64,000 bases of DNA, taken from contig NC_015761.1 in assembly GCF_000252995.1 (NCBI RefSeq), positions 1,674,001-1,738,000 of the forward strand. The letters are read 5' to 3'. The stretch's first letter is position 1. Each line of letters starts with the position of its first letter. The position numbers and the translations under genes were made by a program. Source of the stretch: Salmonella bongori NCTC 12419. GTDB taxonomy: Bacteria; Pseudomonadota; Gammaproteobacteria; Enterobacterales; Enterobacteriaceae. The notes beneath the pieces are model-generated. The model was given only the letters and a program-made list of their open reading frames with translations, was not told the origin of the DNA and made no database searches. This document shows, one piece after another, positions 24,699 through 33,138 of this stretch.

Positions 24699-26345
24699 AT
24701 GCGCCTGGTTTTATCGTCTCTGATTGTGATGGCTGGTCTACTGAGTCAAGCTACGGCTGCGACTGCGCCTGAACAAACTGCGCGTGCAGATATTCGCGAT
24801 AGCGGCTTTGTGTATTGTGTTAGCGGGCAGGTCAACACTTTTAATCCGCAAAAAGCGAGCAGCGGCCTGATCGTCGACACCCTTGCCGCCCAGCTCTATG
24901 ACCGCCTGCTGGATGTTGATCCTTATACTTATCGTTTAGTACCCGAGCTGGCAGAAAGCTGGGAAGTACTGGATAACGGGGCAACGTACCGTTTTCATCT
25001 GCGCCACAACGTCGCTTTTCAAAAAACCGCCTGGTTTACGCCGACCCGAAAACTCAATGCAGATGATGTGGTATTTACCTTTCAGCGAATTTTCGATCGT
25101 CAGCATCCGTGGCATAACATCAACGGCAGCAGCTTCCCCTACTTTGACAGCCTCCAGTTCGCCGATAATGTAAAAAGCGTGCGCAAGCTGGACGATAACA
25201 CTGTTGAGTTTCGCCTGACCCAGCCCGACGCCTCCTTTTTATGGCATCTGGCGACGCACTACGCCTCTGTAATGTCTGCCGAGTACGCCGCACAGCTTAC
25301 CAAAAAAGATCGCCAGGAACTGCTTGATCGCCAACCGGTCGGCACCGGGCCTTTCCAGCTTTCAGAGTACCGCGCCGGGCAGTTTATTCGTCTGCAGCGT
25401 CACGATGATTTCTGGCGCGGCAAGCCGCTGATGCCGCAAGTGGTCGTGGATTTGGGCTCCGGCGGTACGGGACGATTATCGAAATTACTGACCGGCGAAT
25501 GTGACGTCCTGGCCTGGCCCGCCGCCAGCCAACTGACCATTTTACGCGACGATCCGCGTTTGCGTCTAACGCTACGTCCAGGGATGAATATCGCCTATCT
25601 GGCCTTTAACACCGATAAACCACCATTAAACAATCCTGCGGTGCGCCATGCGCTGGCATTGTCGATTAATAACCAGCGTCTGATGCAGTCAATTTATTAC
25701 GGTACGGCAGAAACCGCAGCCTCCATTCTACCGCGCGCGTCCTGGGCGTATGACAACGATGCCAAAATTACGGAGTACAATCCGGCAAAAGCGCGCGAAC
25801 AGCTAAAAGCGCTGGGCATTGAAGATCTCACACTGCATCTGTGGGTGCCGACCAGTTCTCAGGCCTGGAACCCAAGTCCGCTGAAAACAGCGGAGCTTAT
25901 TCAGGCGGACATGGCGCAGATAGGCGTAAAAGTGGTCATAGTACCCGTTGAAGGGCGCTTTCAGGAAGCGCGCCTGATGGATATGAATCACGATCTGACC
26001 TTATCCGGCTGGGCGACGGACAGTAACGATCCGGATAGTTTTTTCCGGCCGTTGTTAAGTTGTGCGGCCATCAATTCGCAAACCAATTTTGCCCACTGGT
26101 GTAACCCTGAATTTGACAGCGTTTTGCGTAAGGCGCTTTCGTCGCAGCAGTTGGCTTCGCGCATTGAAGCCTATGACGAAGCACAGCATATTCTGGCAAA
26201 AGAACTGCCGATATTACCGCTGGCGTCATCATTACGCTTACAGGCTTACCGCTACGATATTAAAGGGCTGGTGTTGAGTCCGTTCGGCAATGCATCTTTT
26301 GCCGGCGTCTCCCGCGAAAACCACGAAGAGGTGAAAAAACCATGA
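24699..26345 (+). CDS. sapA: Peptide ABC transporter binding protein SapA
   Basis: Periplasmic binding protein (SBP_bac_5) of the Sap system, associated in Salmonella with antimicrobial-peptide resistance and in E. coli with putrescine export by SapBCDF. From the ATG at 24699 (MRLVLSS) it is 548 residues, with a signal peptide cleaving near ATA-ATA; an ATG eight codons upstream is possible but not conserved. Core motifs include GQVNTFNPQKASSGL, LVPELAESWEV and RQPVGTGPFQLSEY. The stop overlaps the sapB start (ATGA). Confidence 0.95.
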   Translation: MRLVLSSLIVMAGLLSQATAATAPEQTARADIRDSGFVYCVSGQVNTFNPQKASSGLIVDTLAAQLYDRLLDVDPYTYRLVPELAESWEVLDNGATYRFHLRHNVAFQKTAWFTPTRKLNADDVVFTFQRIFDRQHPWHNINGSSFPYFDSLQFADNVKSVRKLDDNTVEFRLTQPDASFLWHLATHYASVMSAEYAAQLTKKDRQELLDRQPVGTGPFQLSEYRAGQFIRLQRHDDFWRGKPLMPQVVVDLGSGGTGRLSKLLTGECDVLAWPAASQLTILRDDPRLRLTLRPGMNIAYLAFNTDKPPLNNPAVRHALALSINNQRLMQSIYYGTAETAASILPRASWAYDNDAKITEYNPAKAREQLKALGIEDLTLHLWVPTSSQAWNPSPLKTAELIQADMAQIGVKVVIVPVEGRFQEARLMDMNHDLTLSGWATDSNDPDSFFRPLLSCAAINSQTNFAHWCNPEFDSVLRKALSSQQLASRIEAYDEAQHILAKELPILPLASSLRLQAYRYDIKGLVLSPFGNASFAGVSRENHEEVKKP

Positions 26346-27307
26346 TTATCTTCACCCTGCGCCGATTATTGCTCTTGCTGGTGACGCTATTCTTTCTGAC
26401 TTTTATTGGCTTTAGCCTGAGTTATTTTACGCCGCACGCACCGCTACAGGGCGCATCACTGTGGAATGCATGGGTTTTCTGGTTTAACGGTCTGTTGCAC
26501 TGGGACTTTGGCGTGTCCAGCATTAATGGCCAGCTGATTTCCGAACAGCTCAAAGAGGTGTTTCCCGCCACCATGGAGCTGTGCATTCTTGCCTTTGGCT
26601 TTGCGTTAATGGTGGGCATTCCTGTCGGAATGCTGGCTGGCGTAACGCGGAGCAAATGGCCGGATCGCTTTATCAGCGCACTGGCGCTATTAGGGTTCTC
26701 AATTCCCGTTTTCTGGCTGGCGCTTCTGCTTACCCTGTTCTTTTCACTCACTCTGGGATGGCTGCCAGTATCCGGGCGATTTGACCTGCTTTATGAAGTG
26801 AAGCCGATTACCGGTTTCGCCATTATTGATGCCTGGATTTCAGATTCGCCGTGGCGCGATGAAATGGTGATAAGCGCTTTACGACACATGGTATTACCGG
26901 TATTGACGCTTTCCGTCGCCCCGACGACGGAAGTGATTCGTCTGATGCGGATCAGCACTATTGAGGTCTACGATCAGAACTATGTTAAAGCGGCAGCCAC
27001 ACGTGGCTTATCGCGTTTTACGATTTTACGCCGTCACGTATTACATAATGCGTTGCCGCCGGTCATTCCCCGTCTTGGTCTGCAATTTTCAACCATGCTG
27101 ACGCTGGCGATGATCACCGAAATGGTCTTCAGCTGGCCTGGGCTGGGGCGATGGTTAATTAACGCCATTCGTCAGCAGGACTATGCCGCTATTTCCGCCG
27201 GCGTGATGGTCATTGGATCGCTGGTTATTGTGATCAACGTGATTTCCGATATTTTGGGTGCTATGGCTAACCCTCTGAAGCATAAGGAATGGTATGCCTT
27301 ACGATAG
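26342..27307 (+). CDS. sapB: Peptide/putrescine ABC permease SapB
   Basis: OppB/DppB-type inner-membrane permease, 321 residues. The first helix is LRRLLLLLVTLFFLTFIGFSL. The family cytoplasmic loop is RISTIEVYDQNYVKAAATRGL, and the helix AMITEMVFSWPGLGRWLINAI is typical. It overlaps sapA by 4 bp and sapC by 14 bp, so sapABC are translationally coupled. Works with SapC and the ATPases SapD and SapF. Confidence 0.95.
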   Translation: MIIFTLRRLLLLLVTLFFLTFIGFSLSYFTPHAPLQGASLWNAWVFWFNGLLHWDFGVSSINGQLISEQLKEVFPATMELCILAFGFALMVGIPVGMLAGVTRSKWPDRFISALALLGFSIPVFWLALLLTLFFSLTLGWLPVSGRFDLLYEVKPITGFAIIDAWISDSPWRDEMVISALRHMVLPVLTLSVAPTTEVIRLMRISTIEVYDQNYVKAAATRGLSRFTILRRHVLHNALPPVIPRLGLQFSTMLTLAMITEMVFSWPGLGRWLINAIRQQDYAAISAGVMVIGSLVIVINVISDILGAMANPLKHKEWYALR

Positions 27308-28184
27308 CGTATACAGCGAAAAGCGCCCGCCTGGCGCTCTGCGTACCGTCTGGCGCAAATTTTATAGCGATGCGCCTGCGATGGTGGGCCTGTATGGGTG
27401 CGCCGGTCTGGCGTTGCTGTGCATTTTTGGCGGCTGGATCGCACCTTATGGTATCGATCAGCAATTTCTCGGCTATCAACTGCTGCCGCCCTCCTGGTCA
27501 CGCTATGGCGAAGTTTCCTTTTTTCTGGGTACTGACGATCTGGGACGCGATGTGCTGAGCCGCCTGTTAAGCGGCGCAGCGCCCACGGTTGGCGGCGCGT
27601 TCATCGTGACGCTGGCGGCGACAGTATGTGGATTAGCCCTCGGTGTAGTGGCAGGCGCAACGCACGGTTTGCGCTCTGCCGTACTCAACCACATTCTGGA
27701 CACGCTGCTCTCTATCCCCTCGTTATTGCTGGCGATTATCGTCGTGGCATTTGCCGGGCCGCATCTGTCACATGCCATGTTTGCCGTCTGGCTGGCGCTA
27801 CTGCCGCGGATGGTGCGTTCAGTGTATAGCATGGTGCACGACGAGCTGGAAAAAGAGTATGTCATCGCCGCGCGTCTGGATGGCGCGACAACTTTGAATA
27901 TTCTGTGGTTCGCCATTTTACCGAATATTACTGCCGGCCTGGTCACCGAAATTACCCGCGCGCTGTCGATGGCGATTCTGGATATTGCCGCGCTGGGATT
28001 TTTAGATCTCGGTGCGCAGCTTCCCTCTCCTGAATGGGGTGCCATGCTGGGTGATGCGCTGGAGCTCATCTATGTCGCACCGTGGACCGTTATGCTGCCG
28101 GGCGCTGCGATAACGCTGAGTGTCTTGCTGGTGAACCTGCTTGGTGACGGAATTCGTCGCGCGATTATTGCGGGAGTGGAATAA
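27294..28184 (+). CDS. sapC: Peptide/putrescine ABC permease SapC
   Basis: OppC/DppC-type permease, 296 residues, partner of SapB. It carries the OppC N-terminal segment, the motif FLGTDDLGRDVLSRLLSGA and the EAA-like loop EKEYVIAARLDGATTLNILW. The last helix is VMLPGAAITLSVLLVNLLGDG. Its start overlaps sapB by 14 bp, and its last base is the first base of the sapD start codon. Confidence 0.95.
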   Translation: MPYDSVYSEKRPPGALRTVWRKFYSDAPAMVGLYGCAGLALLCIFGGWIAPYGIDQQFLGYQLLPPSWSRYGEVSFFLGTDDLGRDVLSRLLSGAAPTVGGAFIVTLAATVCGLALGVVAGATHGLRSAVLNHILDTLLSIPSLLLAIIVVAFAGPHLSHAMFAVWLALLPRMVRSVYSMVHDELEKEYVIAARLDGATTLNILWFAILPNITAGLVTEITRALSMAILDIAALGFLDLGAQLPSPEWGAMLGDALELIYVAPWTVMLPGAAITLSVLLVNLLGDGIRRAIIAGVE

Positions 28185-29176
28185 TGCCGTTACTTGATAT
28201 CCGCAATCTCACTATTGAATTTAAAACCAGCGAAGGCTGGGTAAAAGCGGTCGATCGTGTCAGCATGACGTTAAGCGAAGGCGAAATCCGCGGCCTGGTG
28301 GGAGAATCGGGTTCCGGGAAGAGCCTGATAGCGAAAGCTATTTGCGGCGTTGCGAAAGACAACTGGCGCGTTACCGCTGACCGCATGCGTTTTGATGATA
28401 TTGATCTACTACGCCTCTCCTCTCGCGAACGACGTAAGCTGGTCGGACATAACGTGTCGATGATTTTCCAGGAGCCGCAGTCTTGTCTTGATCCTTCCGA
28501 ACGTGTGGGCCGCCAGTTAATGCAGAATATCCCGGCCTGGACTTATAAAGGTCGCTGGTGGCAACGTTTAGGCTGGCGTAAACGGCGCGCGATTGAGTTA
28601 TTGCACCGAGTGGGGATTAAAGATCATAAAGATGCGATGCGCAGTTTTCCCTATGAATTGACTGATGGCGAATGTCAGAAAGTCATGATTGCTATCGCGC
28701 TGGCGAATCAGCCACGGCTGTTGATTGCTGATGAGCCCACCAACTCAATGGAACCTACGACACAGGCGCAAATTTTTCGCCTGCTGACCCGGCTGAATCA
28801 AAACAGCAACACTACCATTCTGTTGATTAGCCACGATCTGCAAATGCTGAGTCAATGGGCTGACAGAATCAACGTATTATACTGCGGCCAGACGGTAGAA
28901 ACGGCGCCAAGTAAAGATTTGGTGACAACGCCACATCACCCCTATACACAGGCACTTATTCGCGCGATTCCGGATTTTGGCAGCGCGATGCCACATAAAA
29001 GTCGTCTGAATACGCTGCCGGGCGCGATCCCACTCCTGGAGCAGTTACCGATAGGGTGTCGTCTGGGGCCCCGCTGCCCTTACGCACAACGAGAATGTAT
29101 CATCACGCCACGCTTAACCGGCGCGAAAAATCATCTCTATGCCTGTCATTTTCCGTTAAACATGGAGAGAGAGTGA
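28184..29176 (+). CDS. sapD: ABC transporter ATPase SapD
   Basis: OppD-type ATPase of 330 residues, also known in E. coli for its link to Trk potassium uptake. Walker A is GESGSGKSLI near residue 40, Walker B is LLIADEPTNSME, and the C-terminal oligopeptide-transporter cysteine region is present (GCRLGPRCPYAQRECII). The signature motif is degenerate (LTDGECQKVMIA instead of LSGGQ), a feature I recall from this subfamily. One base overlap with sapC and 1 bp gap to sapF. Confidence 0.95.
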   Translation: MPLLDIRNLTIEFKTSEGWVKAVDRVSMTLSEGEIRGLVGESGSGKSLIAKAICGVAKDNWRVTADRMRFDDIDLLRLSSRERRKLVGHNVSMIFQEPQSCLDPSERVGRQLMQNIPAWTYKGRWWQRLGWRKRRAIELLHRVGIKDHKDAMRSFPYELTDGECQKVMIAIALANQPRLLIADEPTNSMEPTTQAQIFRLLTRLNQNSNTTILLISHDLQMLSQWADRINVLYCGQTVETAPSKDLVTTPHHPYTQALIRAIPDFGSAMPHKSRLNTLPGAIPLLEQLPIGCRLGPRCPYAQRECIITPRLTGAKNHLYACHFPLNMERE

Positions 29177-29177
29177 C

Positions 29178-29984
29178 GTGGTAGAAACTCTGCTTGAAGT
29201 CCGCAACCTGAGTAAAACCTTTCGCTACCGGACAGGATGGTTTCGTCGCCAGACTGTGGACGCGGTAAAACCCCTGAGCTTTACGCTCCGTGAGCGTCAG
29301 ACCCTCGCCATTATCGGCGAAAACGGTTCTGGCAAATCCACGCTGGCCAAAATGCTGGCTGGCATGATTGAACCCAGTAGCGGCGAACTTCTTATTGACG
29401 ATCATCCTCTACATTACGGTGACTATTCGTTTCGAAGCCAGCGTATCCGTATGATTTTTCAGGATCCGTCGACCTCGCTGAACCCACGTCAGCGCATCTC
29501 GCAAATCCTTGACTTCCCGCTTCGTCTTAATACCGTTCTGGAACCAGAGCAACGGCGTAAACAGATTATCGAGACGATGCGTATGGTTGGGCTGTTACCT
29601 GATCACGTTAGCTATTACCCCCATATGCTGGCCCCAGGACAAAAACAGCGTCTGGGGCTGGCCCGTGCGCTGATTCTGCGTCCTAAGGTTATTATCGCGG
29701 ATGAAGCGTTAGCGTCGCTTGATATGTCCATGCGTTCGCAACTCATTAACCTGATGCTTGAATTGCAGGAAAAACAAGGCATCTCCTATATCTACGTTAC
29801 ACAGCATATCGGCATGATGAAACATATTAGCGATCAGGTATTAGTGATGCATCAAGGGGAAGTGGTTGAGCGCGGCAGCACCGCAGACGTGCTTGCTTCT
29901 CCGCTTCATGAACTAACCCGTCGTTTAATCGCGGGCCATTTTGGCGAGGCGCTTACCGCTGACGCATGGCGAAAAGATCGTTAA
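29178..29984 (+). CDS. sapF: ABC transporter ATPase SapF
   Basis: OppF-type ATPase, 268 residues. It begins with GTG (read as M). Walker A is GENGSGKSTLAKM, the signature region is LAPGQKQRLGLARAL, Walker B is VIIADEALASLD, and the H-loop region is YVTQHIGMM. It pairs with SapD to drive SapBC. It is the last gene of the sap operon; the accessory patch begins right after it, 15 bp before the stop of the opposite-strand EAL gene. Confidence 0.95.
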   Translation: MVETLLEVRNLSKTFRYRTGWFRRQTVDAVKPLSFTLRERQTLAIIGENGSGKSTLAKMLAGMIEPSSGELLIDDHPLHYGDYSFRSQRIRMIFQDPSTSLNPRQRISQILDFPLRLNTVLEPEQRRKQIIETMRMVGLLPDHVSYYPHMLAPGQKQRLGLARALILRPKVIIADEALASLDMSMRSQLINLMLELQEKQGISYIYVTQHIGMMKHISDQVLVMHQGEVVERGSTADVLASPLHELTRRLIAGHFGEALTADAWRKDR

Positions 29985-29999
29985 CCCAGCAAATAGCCC

Positions 30000-30710
30000 T
30001 CAGATCGTCTCTCTGAGAGGATTCACGCGCCTGGCTGTAAACAGCAACGAATCAATCTCTTCTAACACCACTCCAGGAAACAACGTTCCCTGGAGTGCCT
30101 GAACTCCTGCCGCTTTTAATTCCGATAAATAACGTGCGTTTTCCACACCGTCCACGACGAGCGTGTCGCAATAATGCCGGATATGTTTGACAAGCAACGG
30201 AAACGTCGATTTTTCACTTTGCGAGACGAAAAAGCCGCGATCCAGTTTTACGCCACTAAACCCCCCCCAGACCAGGGAGGCGACGCTTGCTTCCCCCGCA
30301 CCAAGATTACCCAACCATAACGGGTTAGGTTGTTCATGAAGCGCATATATCAAGGGCTCGATCGAGGCAGTATCATGACATGAAAAGCGTTCAGCGACCT
30401 GTAGTCCCACAAACAGCAAGTTATGCAGTAAAGTGCGAATTTCCTTGTCCTGAAGGGCGAATTGCGCCATGTCCCGATCGATATTAATGGTACAAAACAG
30501 ACCATGGCGTATAAACCAACAACGTTTGCTGGCGATAGCCTGCAGTTGGTCAAGCAGAAAATGGCGTTTCTGTACACTGTCCCAGGACGAGATCACAAAG
30601 TCCGGGTGTAGCGGGCGAACAACCGACGATGCAAAACGGGCAATGATTTCGACGCCCAGTAACTCCCCTGCCATTCCCCTTATCGGTTCTGCAATGAAAA
30701 AATAGCGCAT
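30000..30710 (-). CDS. Degenerate EAL-domain regulator, STM1697-like
   Basis: Stand-alone EAL-domain protein, 236 residues, without the catalytic set for c-di-GMP hydrolysis. The first motif is EIIAR near residue 21, an asparagine is kept in TINIDRD, and VKLDRGFF and QGTLF are kept. The acidic pair of the DDFGTG motif reads GNLGAG, so catalysis is not expected. It fits S. Typhimurium STM1697 in sequence type and in position after sapF. That protein is reported to bind FlhD and inhibit the flagellar regulator FlhD4C2, affecting motility and invasion. A run of eight C on the plus strand (30261-30268, Gly-Gly codons about residue 148) could slip. No partner gene is co-transcribed. Confidence 0.85.
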   Translation of the reverse strand: MRYFFIAEPIRGMAGELLGVEIIARFASSVVRPLHPDFVISSWDSVQKRHFLLDQLQAIASKRCWFIRHGLFCTINIDRDMAQFALQDKEIRTLLHNLLFVGLQVAERFSCHDTASIEPLIYALHEQPNPLWLGNLGAGEASVASLVWGGFSGVKLDRGFFVSQSEKSTFPLLVKHIRHYCDTLVVDGVENARYLSELKAAGVQALQGTLFPGVVLEEIDSLLFTARRVNPLRETI

Positions 30711-31175
30711 GTGACCACTCCATTTGATCTTAACTCATTGATAATCCGCTTTTAACGCAAATTAATCAATAAAAACGATCAATATATAAAAAATGATCGA
30801 TAAAAACAATATACATTAACTAACTGATAACTTGTGCACTTTTTGTTTTAAGAATGTTCTCCTCTTGATACAAACAGAAAAGCAAACTAAAGCATCTTTC
30901 CGGAAAAGAAATGCTATGTTTGTGCCGACAATTAATACGGTTTGAGATTGTATGGACAGGAGCGTAAAGCAAGGTGGATTTTACATTTACGCGTACACAT
31001 TTGCAGCAGGATGGTTCAGGCTCGCTGAGCGAAATGCAGAAAGTCGCTCGGATGACAGATAGCGTGTCGCTTACAGGCTTACAAATTACTTATAATCTAT
31101 TGAATCCATTATATTTTTTCACAATATCATCTTTATAGTACTCTTCAGGAAAATAAGCACACGCTTTCAGCGATC
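30711..31175. other. Intergenic region upstream of the EAL gene, with one weak small ORF
   Basis: This 465-bp stretch between the EAL gene and the effector-like gene is strongly AT-rich on its left (30720-30940) and more mixed on its right. I see no RNA gene. One GTG-started frame of 54 codons (30974-31138, plus strand; VDFTFTRTHLQ to FFTISSL) has AAGG close to its start but no recognisable homology. The promoter of the EAL gene must lie in the left part. Confidence 0.6.
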
Positions 31176-32303
31176 TCAATAGAGGATAATACAATTTCGG
31201 TTAAGCGCTTCGTTTATTGTCCGGGCATATTCTTGCATTTTAACCAGCGGATAAGGACTTTCCTGGAGGGAAATATAAACATGTTTTATATCTCTAAATA
31301 TACACACTTCGCCATGAATATGTGCTTCGATGTAATTTCCTTCATAGCCTTTCCCATAATTAGGATGCGGAATAACGCTTTCACCGTTGGCCATTTTAAC
31401 TAAGCTTTTAAAACAATTATAACCAAAAAAATCGCTTTGGCATACGGAGATAAGATTCTCCATATGCCAGTAAGTGGAAAGTTTACGGGAATCCAGACCA
31501 AACCTGTGGCCATATATATCAAAGGGAGAAAAGGTGCAGTTTATTTTTACGTTGTCATTTAGCTCAAAAAATGACATACCATAACTACTGGCGCCGCCAT
31601 TCGGTCCTTTCAGAAAATCAAGTGCAGCATAAACAGGCCGACTTTCCGGGCTGAAATCCCGGTTCGCTGGTTTAAACGAGGGAGTAAAACCGCCTGTATT
31701 GCCATACGTCGCATAAGGTGTATCAGTAAGCTTCTCTAATTCAAATGCTTTCGTCTCGATGGCGTCACGCCCAACATTATAAGCAGGTAAATCTCCCGGG
31801 CGACTTCCTATTGCATACGTGTTCAAATAGTGTTGGTGTTTTAAAAGAGAGATAAAGTCGACCTTTGAAGCATTAAAATTAATCGTCAGTCGGGCATTTT
31901 GCAAAATAGCGACCATATTTTTAAGCAAGGCTACATTATCGCTTCTCACGTCACACTCCCGGGTGACTCGCTGTAGCGCTTTTTCATGAATAGCGGCGGC
32001 ATTACGCTGACAATTCTCATGAATATGCGCAAGGATTTGTTTGCCAAAAAGCCGGCCGCAGACCTGCTTGCGCTCTTCGTTACTGATCCCACAAAATATA
32101 GTGTCGAAAGGACGTTTCGACATCGCGCCGCCAGAAATGCCAGTCGCTGTGCTCTCTTCCGTTACAGTAAGAAGCTCCCTACTGTCATTCCTGGCACGCT
32201 GAATATCCGATGATAATGAAGTCTGCGCATGACGAATGTCTTTAGACGAACTGGCGATGTCAGATGGTCTGGTATTATCACTGGTGCTAATGGGTTTGAG
32301 CAT
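31176..32303 (-). CDS. SopF-family (DUF3626) type III effector, probable ADP-ribosyltransferase
   Basis: I recognise this as a SopF/DUF3626-type protein. SopF is a Salmonella effector that ADP-ribosylates the V-ATPase subunit ATP6V0C and blocks ATG16L1 recruitment in infected cells. The 375-residue protein starts with MLKPISTSDNTRPS, a Ser/Thr/Asn-rich disordered N-terminus of about 60 residues, as type III secretion signals have. SopF is 374 residues by my memory. Residues reported as essential there, Y224 and E325, correspond with a one-residue offset to Y225 (RPVYAALDF) and E326 (NYIEAHIHG). Other motifs are GGASSYGMSFFEL, TFSPFDIYGHR and IEAHIHGEV. It lies alone on the minus strand in an AT-rich patch, with a weak ribosome-binding site and no chaperone gene beside it. 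Secretion is inferred. Confidence 0.7.
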   Translation of the reverse strand: MLKPISTSDNTRPSDIASSSKDIRHAQTSLSSDIQRARNDSRELLTVTEESTATGISGGAMSKRPFDTIFCGISNEERKQVCGRLFGKQILAHIHENCQRNAAAIHEKALQRVTRECDVRSDNVALLKNMVAILQNARLTINFNASKVDFISLLKHQHYLNTYAIGSRPGDLPAYNVGRDAIETKAFELEKLTDTPYATYGNTGGFTPSFKPANRDFSPESRPVYAALDFLKGPNGGASSYGMSFFELNDNVKINCTFSPFDIYGHRFGLDSRKLSTYWHMENLISVCQSDFFGYNCFKSLVKMANGESVIPHPNYGKGYEGNYIEAHIHGEVCIFRDIKHVYISLQESPYPLVKMQEYARTINEALNRNCIILY

Positions 32304-32726
32304 ATCTTTATCTGAAAGCCGGTAAACTAAACGTTAATATAAAATTCCACCAGGCTGAACTGTGCCCCGGAACCGTCATCACACCACGACACCAACAATA
32401 TTTACTGTATTAATTATCACATTCTCTCCATAGAGATAATTGTCTGGTATTAAAACATGACGCATACATTATCAATAAAAATAATAACTGTTCTCCGTAA
32501 AAAAACCTTCAAAAAAAGTCCATATATTGCTTGCTATAAGCAAAAAACTTTACAGCATGTAAATTTAATTTTCTATCTATCGCGAATATTGGCAAAAAGC
32601 AACATAACATAACCAGCAGAAATTATGAATCAACAACCACAATAATTCATCCCTTCGTCATGTGTGGGTAAAAATATTTAACTATAACTATGCCGGTGTT
32701 CTCCGGATTGTTTTATCGAGGTTATT
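32304..32726. other. AT-rich divergent intergenic region before the effector-like gene
   Basis: 423 bp between divergent genes, very AT-rich, especially 32440-32640 with A and T runs. It must hold the promoters of both the effector-like gene and the small exported-peptide gene. I find no RNA gene, repeat or coding frame I can support. Composition of this kind is typical of H-NS-bound acquired DNA in Salmonella, which is inference. Confidence 0.6.
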
Positions 32727-32909
32727 ATGAAAATCAAAGCGCTTATATTAATTGGATTCGTGCTCTCTGCTTCCCCAGCCTCAGCTTGTTTTCATCAAGG
32801 ATATACATGTTTCGAGCGTTGCAGTTATTTCCCGTGGTGGGAAGCACTTTTGTGTGAAATGGGGTCTGTACCGGCCTTACCGCACATCATGGCGCCTCAG
32901 ATTGTATAA
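32727..32909 (+). CDS. Small exported cysteine-containing peptide, unknown function
   Basis: A 60-residue frame behind a good ribosome-binding site (GAGG, 7 bp before ATG). The N-terminus is a textbook signal peptide: MKIKALILIGFVLSASPASA, then a Cys. Cleavage after ASA would leave about 40 residues with four cysteines (CFHQGYTCFERCSYF and LLCEMG), two Trp in a row and a Pro-rich tail. The sequence before the Cys (ASA-C) is a poor lipobox, so a periplasmic disulfide peptide is as likely as a lipoprotein. It lies between the effector-like gene and fabI. I recall a small hypothetical gene, STM1699, in this place in S. Typhimurium but cannot confirm identity. Confidence 0.55.
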   Translation: MKIKALILIGFVLSASPASACFHQGYTCFERCSYFPWWEALLCEMGSVPALPHIMAPQIV

Positions 32910-32935
32910 GGCGAACCTTACACCAGTTGGTATAC

Positions 32936-32947
32936 TGTAACGTTACA
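32936..32947. promoter_or_regulatory. Perfect 12-bp palindrome TGTAACGTTACA before fabI
   Basis: TGTAACGTTACA is a perfect palindrome located 27 bp after the small-peptide gene and 190 bp before fabI. There is no T-run after it, so it is a candidate operator, not a terminator. I do not recognise the regulator. Confidence 0.3.
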
Positions 32948-33138
32948 TACCTCCTGTTTTGGGTGACGTCATGCTCTGGTTTAGAGTGCGCTTTACAGGA
33001 AACAGTGGAAAAATAGCGTGACACAAAGGGCCGGGAGTGGGATATAATTTCACGCTAATTGCGAATAATATTGAAGCGTTGCTTTTAATCGTTGATTTTA
33101 AAAGCAAAAAATAAGTAATGACTATAAGGATTAAAGCT

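Noticed and set aside
28184..29176. sapD as a dead ATPase because of its degenerate signature motif
   Set aside because: The same divergence is usual in SapD, and Walker A and B are intact, so no loss of function is claimed.
30974..31138. Remnant of steC in the EAL-effector gap
   Set aside because: The first residues share only a short FTF string with what I remember of SteC and nothing later aligns, so I do not call a pseudogene.
32752..32940. Second small frame overlapping the exported peptide, as a possible frameshifted half
   Set aside because: It has no ribosome-binding site or signal peptide, and the first frame is complete by itself. No sign of a single split gene.
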